A program made the position numbers and the translations under genes. 64,000 nt of DNA from Paenimyroides baculatum (GTDB taxonomy: Bacteria; Bacteroidota; Bacteroidia; Flavobacteriales; Flavobacteriaceae), in NCBI RefSeq assembly GCF_008629655.1, contig NZ_VWSG01000002.1, positions 186,001 to 250,000 of the forward strand. The letters run 5' to 3'. Shown here one piece after another: positions 16,612-25,711 of this stretch (positions are counted from its first letter, which is position 1; each line of letters opens with the position of its first letter). The notes under the pieces are model-generated. The model saw only the letters and a list, made by a program, of their open reading frames with translations, was not told the DNA's origin and searched no databases.

Positions 16612-16833
16612 ATGTATTGGACATTAGAATTAGCATCGTATTTAAGTGATGCGCCATGGCCAGCTACGAAAGATGAGCTTATTGATTACGCTATCAGAAC
16701 TGGTGCACCTTTAGAAGTTGTAGAAAATCTTCAATCTATCGAGGACGAAGGTGAGATTTATGAATCAATGGAAGAAATTTGGCCAGATTATCCTTCTGAT
16801 GAAGACTATCTTTGGAACGAGGATGAATATTAG
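16612..16833 (+). CDS. DUF2795 family protein
   Basis: A 73-residue very acidic protein. The core LASYLSDAPWPATKDELIDYAIRTGAP, followed by a predicted helix and LQSIEDEGE, matches DUF2795, a small domain of unknown function. The C-terminus is a run of Glu, Asp, Tyr and Trp. It has its own promoter and terminator just before secA. High abundance is suspected from this arrangement but not shown. Confidence 0.85.
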   Translation: MYWTLELASYLSDAPWPATKDELIDYAIRTGAPLEVVENLQSIEDEGEIYESMEEIWPDYPSDEDYLWNEDEY

Positions 16834-16844
16834 AAATACATAGC

Positions 16845-16878
16845 AAAAAAAGTCTCGGTTAACAAGAGGCTTTTTTTT
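16845..16878 (+). terminator. Terminator of the DUF2795 gene
   Basis: Stem AAGTCTC / GAGGCTT with one G-U pair, flanked by A and T runs, lies 11 bp after the stop. Confidence 0.78.
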
Positions 16879-16921
16879 GTAACCACCTATCACGGAATAT
16901 TAATTTAAATCAAACTTATTT

Positions 16922-19900
16922 ATGAGTATCATAAATAGTATCTTAAAGGCGTTTGTGGGCGATAAATCACAGAAAGACGTAAAGTCCATCCGCCCTATTG
17001 TAGATAAAATCAACCAGTATTACAGCTCATTCGAAAATTTAACGAACGATGAGTTAAGAGACAAAACCATTTCTTTTCAAGAAAAAATAAAGCAGGCGCG
17101 CTTTGGTCAGGATTCTAAAATTGCTTCGTACCGCGAAGAATTAGAGAAAACGACTGATATCGACAAACGCGAAACAATCTATGCTTCTATCGATACTTTA
17201 GAGAAAGAAGCTTATACCCTTTCGGAAAAAGCTTTGTTCGATATTTTACCAGAAGCTTTTGCAGTGGTTAAAGAAACTGCACGTCGTTTTACAAACAACA
17301 ACGAATTGGTTGTTACTGCTACAGAACAAGACAAATTGTTTGCACAATCTAAAGGTCACGTTCGTATCGAAGGTGATAAAGCAATCTGGTCTAACACATG
17401 GGAAGTTGCAGGGAAAATGATTCCTTGGAACATGGTTCATTATGATGTACAGATGATTGGCGGATCAGTAATCCATCAAGGTAAAATTGCCGAAATGCAA
17501 ACGGGTGAAGGTAAAACATTGGTATCTACCTCTCCTATTTATCTTAATGCATTAGCAGGAAACGGCGTACACGTTGTAACGGTGAATGATTACCTTGCAA
17601 AACGTGACTGCCAATGGAATGCACCATTGTTTGAATTCCACGGATTAACTGTTGACTGTATCGATAATCACCAACCAAACTCTCCGGGGCGTCGTGAGGC
17701 TTATCAAGCATCAATTACGTACGGAACAAACAACGAATTTGGTTTCGATTATTTACGTGATAACATGGCACATACGCCAGAAGAATTGGTTCAACGCAAG
17801 CATAACTTTGCAATTGTGGATGAGGTAGATTCTGTTTTGGTTGATGATGCACGTACACCGTTAATTATTTCGGGTCCGGTTCCAATGGGGGATCGTCACG
17901 AATTTTTAGAATTAAAACCAAAAGTTGATTCATTGGTAGCACAACAGCGCCAACTTTCAAACGGATTTTTAACCGAAGCTAAACGCTTAATTAAAGCGGG
18001 CGATACCAAACAAGGTGGTTTTAACCTGTTGCGTTCGTACCGTGCGTTTCCTAAAAATAAAGCGTTAATCAAGTTTTTGTCTGAAGAAGGTGTAAAACAA
18101 ATTCTTCAAAAAACCGAAAATCATTTTATGCAGGACAACAACCGCGAAATGAAAAAGGTAGACGAAGGTTTATTGTTCGTAATCAATGAGAAAAACAATC
18201 AGGTTGAATTAACCGATAACGGTATTAAAGCTTTATCTCAAGGAATGGATGACAGTTTCTTTATCTTACCGGATATTGGAACCGAAATTTCAAAAATTGA
18301 AAAAATGAACATTTCTGCCGAAGAAATGTCAGAACAAAAAGAGATCTTATTCCAAGATTTCGGTATAAAATCAGAACGTATCCACACATTAACACAGTTA
18401 TTAAAGGCATACGCGTTGTTCGAAAAAGATTCGGAATACGTTGTTGTCGATAACAAAGTAATGATTGTTGATGAGCAAACAGGTCGTATCATGGATGGTC
18501 GTCGTTATTCAGACGGATTACACCAGGCGATCGAAGCTAAAGAAAACGTAAAAATCGAGGCCGCTACCCAAACATTTGCAACCGTAACATTACAGAACTA
18601 TTTCCGTATGTACAGCAAATTGGCAGGTATGACAGGTACTGCAATTACAGAAGCAGGCGAATTATGGGAAATCTACAAGTTAGATGTTGTTGAAATTCCT
18701 ACTAACCGTCAAATGGCTCGTGAAGACCGTGAAGATAAAATCTACCGTTCTATCCGTGAAAAATTCAATGCGGTAATCGATGATGTTGTAGAATTATCAG
18801 AAGCTGGTCGTCCGGTATTAATTGGTACAACATCGGTAGAAAATTCAGAATTATTAAGCCGTATGTTAAAAATGCGCGGTATTAAGCACAATGTTTTAAA
18901 TGCAAAATTACATAAGCAAGAAGCGCAAATTGTAGAAGAAGCAGGAAATCCGGGAGTTGTTACCATTGCAACAAACATGGCTGGTCGTGGAACCGATATC
19001 AAGTTAACTGCAGAAGTTAAAGATGCAGGTGGTTTGGCAATCATTGGTACAGAACGTCACGATTCTCGTCGTGTAGACCGTCAGTTACGTGGTCGTGCAG
19101 GTCGTCAGGGTGATGTTGGATCATCTCAATTCTATGTTTCGTTAGAAGATAATTTAATGCGTTTGTTTGGATCAGAGCGTGTTGCAAAGATTATGGACGG
19201 AATGGGCTTAAAAGAAGGTGAAGTTATTCAGCATTCTTGGATGACCAAATCTATCGAACGTGCACAAAAACGCGTTGAAGAGAACAACTTTGGTGTTCGT
19301 AAACGTTTGTTAGAGTATGATGATGTTATGAATGCACAACGTGAAGTTGTTTACAAACGTCGTCGCCACGCATTACACGGAGATCGTTTAAAAGTGGATA
19401 TCGCCAACATGATGTTCGATTTATGTGATTATTTGGTTGAAGGAAACAAAATAGGAAACGACTTTAAAAATTTCGAATACGATTTGATTAAGATCTTCGG
19501 AATGGAATCGCCGGTTACAGTTGATGAATTCAACAAATTAAGCGATGCCGAATTAACAGATAAGTTGTACGAAGTTGCTTATAAAAAATACGTTGCTAAA
19601 TGTGATGAAAGCGCAGTTGAAGCTTTTAAAGTAATTAAAAACGTACACGAAAATGGTGGTTACGAGCGTATGGTTGTTCCATTTACTGATGGAATTAAAA
19701 CTATAAACGTGGTTACCGATTTAAACAAAGCGTTTGAAACAGAAGGCAAAACGTTAATTAACGATTTCGAGAAAAACATTGTTCTTTCTATTGTTGATGA
19801 AGCTTGGAAAAAGCACTTACGCAAAATGGATGAATTAAAACAATCTGTTCAGTTAGCCGTACACGAGCAAAAAGATCCTTTATTGGTTTATAAGTTCGAA

Positions 19901-20044
19901 GCTTTTAACTTGTTTAAAGATACTATGCAAAGCATCAATAAAGATGTAATCTCGTTCTTAATGAAAGGTGATTTGCCTAAACAAGAACAGCAAGAGCAAA
20001 GTAATGAACCAGAAATTAGAACAAACGGTTCGTTTACGATTTAA
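16922..20044 (+). CDS. secA: Protein translocase ATPase SecA
   Basis: SecA drives preproteins through the SecYEG channel. The 1040-residue protein has the DEAD motor with Walker A AEMQTGEGKT and DEVDSVLVDDARTPLIISG, a long insert typical of Bacteroidota SecA, and the second motor half with TNMAGRGTDI and QLRGRAGRQGD. The C-terminus ends in a Gln/Glu-rich tail (DLPKQEQQEQSNEPEIR) and lacks the CxCxSG zinc-finger tail that binds SecB in many bacteria. The reading frame is intact and the gene is followed by a strong terminator. Confidence 0.98.
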   Translation: MSIINSILKAFVGDKSQKDVKSIRPIVDKINQYYSSFENLTNDELRDKTISFQEKIKQARFGQDSKIASYREELEKTTDIDKRETIYASIDTLEKEAYTLSEKALFDILPEAFAVVKETARRFTNNNELVVTATEQDKLFAQSKGHVRIEGDKAIWSNTWEVAGKMIPWNMVHYDVQMIGGSVIHQGKIAEMQTGEGKTLVSTSPIYLNALAGNGVHVVTVNDYLAKRDCQWNAPLFEFHGLTVDCIDNHQPNSPGRREAYQASITYGTNNEFGFDYLRDNMAHTPEELVQRKHNFAIVDEVDSVLVDDARTPLIISGPVPMGDRHEFLELKPKVDSLVAQQRQLSNGFLTEAKRLIKAGDTKQGGFNLLRSYRAFPKNKALIKFLSEEGVKQILQKTENHFMQDNNREMKKVDEGLLFVINEKNNQVELTDNGIKALSQGMDDSFFILPDIGTEISKIEKMNISAEEMSEQKEILFQDFGIKSERIHTLTQLLKAYALFEKDSEYVVVDNKVMIVDEQTGRIMDGRRYSDGLHQAIEAKENVKIEAATQTFATVTLQNYFRMYSKLAGMTGTAITEAGELWEIYKLDVVEIPTNRQMAREDREDKIYRSIREKFNAVIDDVVELSEAGRPVLIGTTSVENSELLSRMLKMRGIKHNVLNAKLHKQEAQIVEEAGNPGVVTIATNMAGRGTDIKLTAEVKDAGGLAIIGTERHDSRRVDRQLRGRAGRQGDVGSSQFYVSLEDNLMRLFGSERVAKIMDGMGLKEGEVIQHSWMTKSIERAQKRVEENNFGVRKRLLEYDDVMNAQREVVYKRRRHALHGDRLKVDIANMMFDLCDYLVEGNKIGNDFKNFEYDLIKIFGMESPVTVDEFNKLSDAELTDKLYEVAYKKYVAKCDESAVEAFKVIKNVHENGGYERMVVPFTDGIKTINVVTDLNKAFETEGKTLINDFEKNIVLSIVDEAWKKHLRKMDELKQSVQLAVHEQKDPLLVYKFEAFNLFKDTMQSINKDVISFLMKGDLPKQEQQEQSNEPEIRTNGSFTI

Positions 20045-20053
20045 TATAAAAAT

Positions 20054-20083
20054 AAAAACTCCAACTTTAAAGTTGGAGTTTTT
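20054..20083 (+). terminator. Terminator of secA
   Basis: A perfect 30 bp palindrome (arm AAAAACTCCAACTTT) is followed by T residues, 9 bp after the secA stop. Confidence 0.9.
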
Positions 20084-20207
20084 TGTTTCTTATATAATAT
20101 AACATGTCATTACATTAATCTAATCACAAACTTATTTCAAAACCAATATTTTCCTAAAGCCTGAAAGAAAATTAAATAAAAGATTGATCTTAATTAACTT
20201 ACAACAA

Positions 20208-20231
20208 TAAAAAAAGCTGCCAATTGGCAGT
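20208..20231 (-). terminator. Terminator of the GyrI-like gene
   Basis: Palindrome CTGCCAATTGGCAG at 20217-20230 is followed on the minus strand by a T run (A run at 20208-20215). Confidence 0.8.
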
Positions 20232-20240
20232 TTTAATTTT

Positions 20241-21293
20241 TTATCTAGTAACAGACAAAGTATCTGTTGCGGGTGTATCAATAATAGGTATCACTGTTTC
20301 GTTTACAGGGATAATAAATTCTGTAATCCATTCACTTGTTTTTTGGGTAGTTAGAATAGATGTCTTGTAAATAGAAATTGGTTTTAAATCGGCACGTTGC
20401 GTTAAATTCTTTGTAGCAATTTCTTTTTTAACTTCTGTCCAAGCTTTATCGCTATGGATATAATCACCAGTCAAAACTGTTTTGTAGCCATGAAAAGCTG
20501 GTAGTTTTTCGCAGACAATATCGCTTCCCTCTGCTGTGCTGAAAAAGTTTTTAATTGGTAAACAAACCGAATAACGCACGTTTCCTGAAAGTACATTGAT
20601 ATTTTCGAACACAGTAAACGGAGATCCGTAAGGTTCCAACTCAAAGTTTTTGGCGAAATTATTCATGTGCTCCATACTTTGAAAAATCTTATCGCCCAAG
20701 CCTTCAATATCTGATTCTACAATTTGTTTAATGTAAAACATTTCAGGTATCATTACGATTCCTTCATTCTTAATTGAGAATTTTTTAAGACTTTCGGTAA
20801 TGTTTTTATTAATTTTTGTCAAACCTTCTTCAAAAGTTGGAGCGATCATACTGTCTGGAGTTCCTTGAAAAAACAGTTTGAATTTTTCGCTAAAAGATAA
20901 ATTTCCCTTAACATTCCAATTTACCGTAGTTTTTCCATCAACTTCATCAAAATACATCTTGGTATCATAATCGTTACCTGAAACATTTAATTTTAGGAAA
21001 ATAGTATCATTAGGAATTGATTTTTTTATAAAAGCTTCATTTCCGTTCCATGAAACTTTTGCATCTTTTCCTTTATAAATAGAATCTAATTTAAAAGCAG
21101 CCGCATCATTATTCCACGGATTCCAATCGCCAAAATTCTGCAAATTATTCACATATCTAAACAATCGCTGGTTAGACAATTCTGTTTTCTTGCTTACATT
21201 AATTTCGTAATTACTTTTACCGGTTGCAATATAAACGGTTAAAAAAACTACTGCAAGCGCTGCAATAATGAAGATGTACTTTAAAATTTTCAT
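20241..21293 (-). CDS. SRPBCC plus GyrI-like ligand-binding domain protein, membrane-anchored
   Basis: A 350-residue protein with one N-terminal membrane helix (residues ~5-24). Next comes a START/SRPBCC-like domain (about 30-170, with ELSNQRLFRYVNNLQNFGDWNPW), then a GyrI-like effector-binding domain (about 175-330) of the kind found in AraC- and MerR-type regulators, but here with no DNA-binding part. A Thr/Pro/Asp-rich tail follows. It likely binds a small hydrophobic ligand at the membrane. A 62-residue membrane protein gene lies 6 bp upstream in the same operon. Confidence 0.82.
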   Translation of the reverse strand: MKILKYIFIIAALAVVFLTVYIATGKSNYEINVSKKTELSNQRLFRYVNNLQNFGDWNPWNNDAAAFKLDSIYKGKDAKVSWNGNEAFIKKSIPNDTIFLKLNVSGNDYDTKMYFDEVDGKTTVNWNVKGNLSFSEKFKLFFQGTPDSMIAPTFEEGLTKINKNITESLKKFSIKNEGIVMIPEMFYIKQIVESDIEGLGDKIFQSMEHMNNFAKNFELEPYGSPFTVFENINVLSGNVRYSVCLPIKNFFSTAEGSDIVCEKLPAFHGYKTVLTGDYIHSDKAWTEVKKEIATKNLTQRADLKPISIYKTSILTTQKTSEWITEFIIPVNETVIPIIDTPATDTLSVTR

Positions 21294-21299
21294 AGAATT

Positions 21300-21488
21300 T
21301 TAATCTTTTAAGGTGACTTTAATTACAAAAAGTAATGCTATAAACAGTAAAAAAGTAAGTAAAACCCACAAACTGCCTTTGTAATAAACTTTATGCATTT
21401 TTAAATCTTTGCGGTACATAATAATCATTATTATTACAAAAACTATTACAAATAAAAGTGCAAAAATAATCTGACCTTGTGAAAACAT
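21300..21488 (-). CDS. Small two-helix membrane protein
   Basis: A 62-residue protein with two hydrophobic helices (about 7-24 and 42-60) joined by a basic cytoplasmic loop (YRKDLKMHKVYYKG). It is encoded directly upstream of the GyrI-like gene with a 6 bp spacer, so they probably share a transcript. Function unknown; the regular charge pattern supports a real gene. Confidence 0.75.
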   Translation of the reverse strand: MFSQGQIIFALLFVIVFVIIMIIMYRKDLKMHKVYYKGSLWVLLTFLLFIALLFVIKVTLKD

Positions 21489-21528
21489 ACTTTTTTATAC
21501 AAATATAACTAATTTAGGTGCATAAAAA

Positions 21529-21548
21529 AAGCTTGCGTTTGCAAGCTT
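21529..21548 (-). terminator. Terminator of ilvE
   Basis: Arms AAGCTTGC / GCAAGCTT with loop GTTT, followed by a T run on the minus strand, lie just past the ilvE stop. Confidence 0.85.
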
Positions 21549-21553
21549 CTTCA

Positions 21554-22624
21554 TTATATCTTAACAGTCCAGTTAAACGGATCGTCTGCTAATTTGTTCT
21601 GCAGTTTTGTCAATGCGTTTTTAAGTTGTAAGGCATAAGATCCTTCATCTGCCATTTCTGGTAACTGATAGTATTGATCTTTGTAAGAAAAACCTTCGAT
21701 CTGGTTAACAACAGCCGCTGTTCCGGCTCCGAAAATTTCTTTCAAAGTGCCATTTTTAGCAGAATTTAATATAGTATCAACCTGTACAGGTTCAATTTTA
21801 ATATCGTAACCCAAAGATTCTCCTAATTGAATCAAACTTTTACGAGTAACACCGTCTAAAATACGGTCAGATGTTGGTGCGGTAAACAAAGTATCGTTAA
21901 TTCTAAAGAAAACATTCATTGTACCTGCTTCTTCTAAATGCGTATGGTTAGAATCTGTCCAGATTACTTGATTAAAACCAGCTTCTTGAGCTAATTTTGT
22001 AGGATAAAACTGTGCTGAATAATTACCGGCAGCTTTTGCAGCACCAATACCGCCATTTGCAGCACGACTGTAATAATCGGCAATTTGAACTTTAATTTTA
22101 CCCGCGTAATATGATTTTGCAGGCGATAAAAGAATACAGAATAAAAATTCGTTCGATGGGCTTGCAATCACACCACTTTCGGTAGCGATCATAAACGGAC
22201 GGATATATAAAGAATTTCCTAAACCTTTACGCACCCACTCTTTTTCAACTTTGATCAATTCTCTCAATCCGCCAATAAAACGGGTTTCATCAATCGCAGG
22301 CATTGCCAAACGAATCGCCGATTTATTAAAACGCTCAAAATTTTGATCTGGTCTAAACATCCAAATATCGTTGTTATCTTCTTTGTAAGCTTTCATTCCT
22401 TCAAAAATCGCTTGTCCGTAATGAAAAACTCTTGCCGAAGGATCTAACGTAATTGGTGCATAAGGCTTAATTTCCAAAGTACCCCATTCACCGTTTTTAT
22501 ACTCACAAACTAACATGTGGTCTGTAAACTTTTCTCCAAATTTCACATTTTCAAAATCAAAAGTATCGATTTTTGAAGCAGCTACTTTAGTTAGTTTTAA
22601 GTTGTTTAAAATGTTTGAATCCAT
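21554..22624 (-). CDS. ilvE: Branched-chain amino acid aminotransferase
   Basis: This PLP enzyme carries out the last step of Val, Leu and Ile synthesis and the first step of their breakdown. The 356-residue protein is a class IV aminotransferase with HYGQAIFEGMKAYK, a GAAKAAGNYSAQF segment containing the PLP lysine, and WTDSNHTHLEEAGTMNVFF. Length matches the longer IlvE type. It is monocistronic with its own terminator. A 220 bp gap separates it from the divergent DUF4920 operon. Confidence 0.95.
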   Translation of the reverse strand: MDSNILNNLKLTKVAASKIDTFDFENVKFGEKFTDHMLVCEYKNGEWGTLEIKPYAPITLDPSARVFHYGQAIFEGMKAYKEDNNDIWMFRPDQNFERFNKSAIRLAMPAIDETRFIGGLRELIKVEKEWVRKGLGNSLYIRPFMIATESGVIASPSNEFLFCILLSPAKSYYAGKIKVQIADYYSRAANGGIGAAKAAGNYSAQFYPTKLAQEAGFNQVIWTDSNHTHLEEAGTMNVFFRINDTLFTAPTSDRILDGVTRKSLIQLGESLGYDIKIEPVQVDTILNSAKNGTLKEIFGAGTAAVVNQIEGFSYKDQYYQLPEMADEGSYALQLKNALTKLQNKLADDPFNWTVKI

Positions 22625-22818
22625 TTTTACTTTTACTCTTTAAAATTTGTTATGCTGTTTTGAACTTTACAAATTTAGGAAAAAAAAATCGTTACAAATA
22701 GTTTCAATTATGTAATTTACAACAAAAAGCTATTATTACTATAAATATACTAATTTTATTAAGGTTTGATAAATTAGCTGAAATAAAGTTAATTAGCCTG
22801 TTTTTAGTTTACTATTTT

Positions 22819-22826
22819 TATATTTG
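22819..22826 (+). promoter_or_regulatory. TAnnTTTG promoter element of the DUF4920 operon
   Basis: TATATTTG, 19 bp before the ATG, matches the Bacteroidota -7 box and would drive the following four tightly packed genes. Confidence 0.6.
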
Positions 22827-22845
22827 TAAAAATTTATTTTGAATC

Positions 22846-23364
22846 ATGAAAAAAATAGTATTTGTTTTCGCAGCGGCATCTTTAATGATTGCCTGCAATA
22901 AAAAAGAAACTGTAGCTACAGATAAAGTTGAAAATACAGCTGAAACCGCAATGAACTATCAGGTTTTTGGTGACAGTATTACTAAAGACAACGCAATTAC
23001 AAAAGAAGAAATGTTGGCTAAATACGAAAGTATGAAACCAACTGATACTTTGGATGTTAAGTTTACATCGGAAATTAAAGCTATCTGCAAGAAAAAAGGT
23101 TGTTGGATGACTTTAAATTTAGCTAATGAAAAAGAAGCTTTTGTAAAGTTTAAAGATTATGCATTTTTTGTGCCTAAAGAAGGCGCGGAAAACCATACTG
23201 CAATTGTTTCGGGTAAAGCTTTTATCGAAGAAACATCGGTAGATCAGTTAAAACATGAAGCGAAAGATGCGGGTAAAACTCAAGCCGAAATCGATCAAAT
23301 TACACAGCCATCTAAAAACTATCGTTTCATGGCAGACGGTGTTTTAATTGCAGCAGCTAAATAA
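22846..23364 (+). CDS. DUF4920 domain lipoprotein
   Basis: A 172-residue lipoprotein with lipobox LMIAC (Cys17). The DUF4920 core runs from about residue 38 (YQVFGDSIT), with an OB-like beta barrel containing the conserved cysteine pair motif CKKKGCWM. It is expected in the periplasm. The start of the next gene overlaps its stop by one base, so the two are translationally coupled. Its partner has a CxxCH motif, so a joint redox, metal or haem role is an inference from context only. Confidence 0.87.
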   Translation: MKKIVFVFAAASLMIACNKKETVATDKVENTAETAMNYQVFGDSITKDNAITKEEMLAKYESMKPTDTLDVKFTSEIKAICKKKGCWMTLNLANEKEAFVKFKDYAFFVPKEGAENHTAIVSGKAFIEETSVDQLKHEAKDAGKTQAEIDQITQPSKNYRFMADGVLIAAAK

Positions 23365-23810
23365 TGAAGAAATTACTGTTAATTGTCTTAACCGTTGCTT
23401 TTGTAACTAGTTGTCAGCAAAAAAGTGATAAGAATGAATCTATAACTGTTAAAGATACTGTTGCTGATGCTAAATTTCAAATGTACGAAATGTCTGAAAT
23501 GGCAGCTTTAATGGAACAAATGTATGCTTACAACACGCAGCTTAAAGAACGTATTGCAACCAATCAAGATTTAGGCAGTTACCCTGTTGCTTTTGATAAG
23601 CTGCATACCGCGGTTTTGACAGAAGCTTCGGATCGTGATCCATTTTTTAACGATCAGGCAATAAAATTTATCGAAGCTCAAAAATCAATTTATGCAGATC
23701 CTGTTCAGGCAAAAGACAATTTCAATAAAATGGTGAATCAGTGTTTAGAATGTCATTCTAAAAAATGTGGCGGACCTATTCCAAGAATTAAAAAACTGAT
23801 TATTCCGTAA
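23364..23810 (+). CDS. Lipoprotein with a CxxCH haem-type motif
   Basis: A 148-residue lipoprotein (lipobox FVTSC, Cys17). The middle is helical and methionine-rich (MYEMSEMAALMEQMY). Near the C-terminus is CLECHSKKCGG, with Cys127, Cys130 and His131 forming a CxxCH motif as in c-type cytochromes, plus Cys135. The helical fold followed by CxxCH recalls four-helix cytochrome c-prime-like proteins, where the motif is also C-terminal. Its ATG overlaps the DUF4920 stop by one base, and mnmD starts directly after its stop. Confidence 0.8.
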   Translation: MKKLLLIVLTVAFVTSCQQKSDKNESITVKDTVADAKFQMYEMSEMAALMEQMYAYNTQLKERIATNQDLGSYPVAFDKLHTAVLTEASDRDPFFNDQAIKFIEAQKSIYADPVQAKDNFNKMVNQCLECHSKKCGGPIPRIKKLIIP

Positions 23811-24467
23811 ATGGATCGTGAAATTATAGTTACCGAAGACGGTTCGCATTCTTTATTTGTTAAGGATATGGGCGAAACTTTTCATTCTAAACACGGAGCC
23901 GTTCAGGAATCTACCCACGTTTACATTAAAAATGGTATTGAGTTGATCGACAAAGAAACCATTAATGTTTTAGAATATGGTTTCGGCACTGGTTTAAATG
24001 CCTTGCTTACACTGGAATTTGCGGTTAACAACAATAAAAAAATCGTTTACGAAAGTATTGAAGCCTATCCGCTTACTGCAGATGAATTTAATTTATTGAA
24101 TTATAATGATTTTGTAAAAAGTCCGATTTCGCTTCAAAGATTACATGAAATTCCGGTTGATACAAATGAAATGGTAACCGAACATTTTAGTCTGCTGAAA
24201 CATTTCTGTAAGATCGAAGATTTCAAAACCAATAATAAATTCGATATTGTTTATTTTGATGTTTTCGGATTTGATTATCAAAGCGAATTATGGTCGGTAG
24301 AAATTTTACAGAAAGCCTATGATTTTTTAAATACAGACGGAATTTTTGTAACCTACGCCTGTAAAGGACTAATAAACCGCAGATTGAAAGAAATTGGTTT
24401 TAAGGTTCACAAAACCGCCGGACCACCAGGAAAACGTGAGATGATTATTGCTGTTAAAAAAATCTAA
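23811..24467 (+). CDS. mnmD: tRNA (mnm5s2U34)-methyltransferase MnmD
   Basis: MnmD is the stand-alone methyltransferase half of MnmC, finishing mnm5s2U at the wobble position. The 218-residue protein has LEYGFGTGLNALL (SAM motif I), YESIEAYPL, FDIVYFDVFGFDYQSELW and the terminal AGPPGKREMIIA signature of the MnmC/MnmD family. The FAD oxidase half of MnmC is absent. The ATG follows the previous stop with no gap, although the upstream lipoproteins have no obvious functional link. Confidence 0.93.
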   Translation: MDREIIVTEDGSHSLFVKDMGETFHSKHGAVQESTHVYIKNGIELIDKETINVLEYGFGTGLNALLTLEFAVNNNKKIVYESIEAYPLTADEFNLLNYNDFVKSPISLQRLHEIPVDTNEMVTEHFSLLKHFCKIEDFKTNNKFDIVYFDVFGFDYQSELWSVEILQKAYDFLNTDGIFVTYACKGLINRRLKEIGFKVHKTAGPPGKREMIIAVKKI

Positions 24468-24519
24468 ATTTTTTATAAAACTAATTGCTTTTAGTTATAT
24501 TTATATAAAATTACAGATT

Positions 24520-24708
24520 ATGACCGAACGATTAAATCACACCATAAAAATTTTAGAAAAAGTAAGTTTCAGTAAGGACTTATTTCTAAAAGAGATTACC
24601 AAAGCAATTGAATTTCTGCTTCCGTTTGAAATTGACAAATTAAAAGAATGGATCGCAGATTTTACTAAAAACAAAAGCGATTTAGAAGACATTATAGTGA
24701 TCTTATAA
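24520..24708 (+). CDS. Small conserved-type hypothetical protein
   Basis: A 62-residue protein, MTERLNHTIKILEKVSFSKD onward, mostly helical with alternating charges and no membrane segment. I chose the ATG at 24520 over a TTG at 24448 that would overlap mnmD. I have the impression of similar short proteins in Flavobacteria but know no function. It closes the DUF4920-mnmD cluster before a terminator. Confidence 0.7.
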   Translation: MTERLNHTIKILEKVSFSKDLFLKEITKAIEFLLPFEIDKLKEWIADFTKNKSDLEDIIVIL

Positions 24709-24712
24709 AACA

Positions 24713-24740
24713 AAAAGGATGGAGTAATTTCCATCCTTTT
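24713..24740. terminator. Bidirectional terminator between small gene and oxyR
   Basis: Arms AAAAGGATGGA / TCCATCCTTTT (11 bp) with a 6 nt loop lie between the convergent genes. Confidence 0.87.
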
Positions 24741-24747
24741 CTTTTAT

Positions 24748-25686
24748 CTATCTATTTAACTTTGGACTGATAATCGCAATATTCTGAAAAGCAATCGCTC
24801 CTTTCACTACTCCTGAAATTGTTTGTCGCAACGCATCAACAATGTGAATTTTTAATTCGTTTTTAGGAAAAATCAAACTAACCTCGCGTGACGGTTTCGG
24901 ATCAGCAAATTCAATAATATTCTTTTTATCTTTTTCGCTTAAATTCAACGTGTGCAGATAAGGCAACAGCGTTACGCCTAAACCTTCGTTTGCCAAACCA
25001 ATCAATGTTTCAAAACTACCCGATGTCAATTCAAAATTCTGCGATTGATCTAATTTTGAAGCCTTGCAAATGTTTAAAATTCCGTTGGTAAAACAATGTC
25101 CATCCTGCAAAAGCAAAATATCGTTTACGTTTAAATCATTCGGAGATAATTCGGTTAGTCCGTTTCTAAATTCTGACGGAAAATATCCTACAAAAGGTTC
25201 GTAATAAAGCACAATTTCTTTTAAATCGTTTTCATTTAAAGGCGTTGCAGCAATAGCGGCATCTAATTGTCCTTTTTGCAACCTGCTAATAATTTCATCA
25301 GTCGTATGTTCTTCAACAATTAAATTTATTTTCGGATATTTTCTAATGAAATTCTTTAGAAACATTGGTAATAACGTAGGCATAATGGTAGGAATAATCC
25401 CAATTTTAAAATCACCGCCAATAAAACCTTTCTGTTGTTCAACGATATCTTTAATTCTGTCGGCTTCGTTAACAATGCTTTTTGCCTGCTCTACTATTTT
25501 TTTACCAACTTCGGTTAACTGTATCGGTTTTTTGTTTCGATCAAAAATTCTGATTTCCAATTCCTCTTCCAGTTTTTGAATCTGCATACTTAACGTAGGC
25601 TGTGTAACAAAACACTTTTCGGCAGCAACAGTAAAATTTAAATGTTCTGCAACTGCAAGCACGTAATTTAGTTGGGTAATGGTCAT
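24748..25686 (-). CDS. oxyR: LysR-type hydrogen peroxide regulator OxyR
   Basis: OxyR senses peroxide through a disulfide and activates defence genes. The 312-residue protein has an N-terminal LysR helix-turn-helix (VTQPTLSMQIQKLEEEL) and a periplasmic-binding-like effector domain. Cys198 and Cys207 lie in LLQDGHCFTNGILNICK, with the same nine-residue spacing and DGHC context as Cys199 and Cys208 of E. coli OxyR. It is divergent from dps, a classic OxyR target, with a palindromic operator candidate in the 105 bp between them. Confidence 0.93.
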   Translation of the reverse strand: MTITQLNYVLAVAEHLNFTVAAEKCFVTQPTLSMQIQKLEEELEIRIFDRNKKPIQLTEVGKKIVEQAKSIVNEADRIKDIVEQQKGFIGGDFKIGIIPTIMPTLLPMFLKNFIRKYPKINLIVEEHTTDEIISRLQKGQLDAAIAATPLNENDLKEIVLYYEPFVGYFPSEFRNGLTELSPNDLNVNDILLLQDGHCFTNGILNICKASKLDQSQNFELTSGSFETLIGLANEGLGVTLLPYLHTLNLSEKDKKNIIEFADPKPSREVSLIFPKNELKIHIVDALRQTISGVVKGAIAFQNIAIISPKLNR

Positions 25687-25711
25687 TTTTAAAAGATTTT
25701 AACTATTGCGC

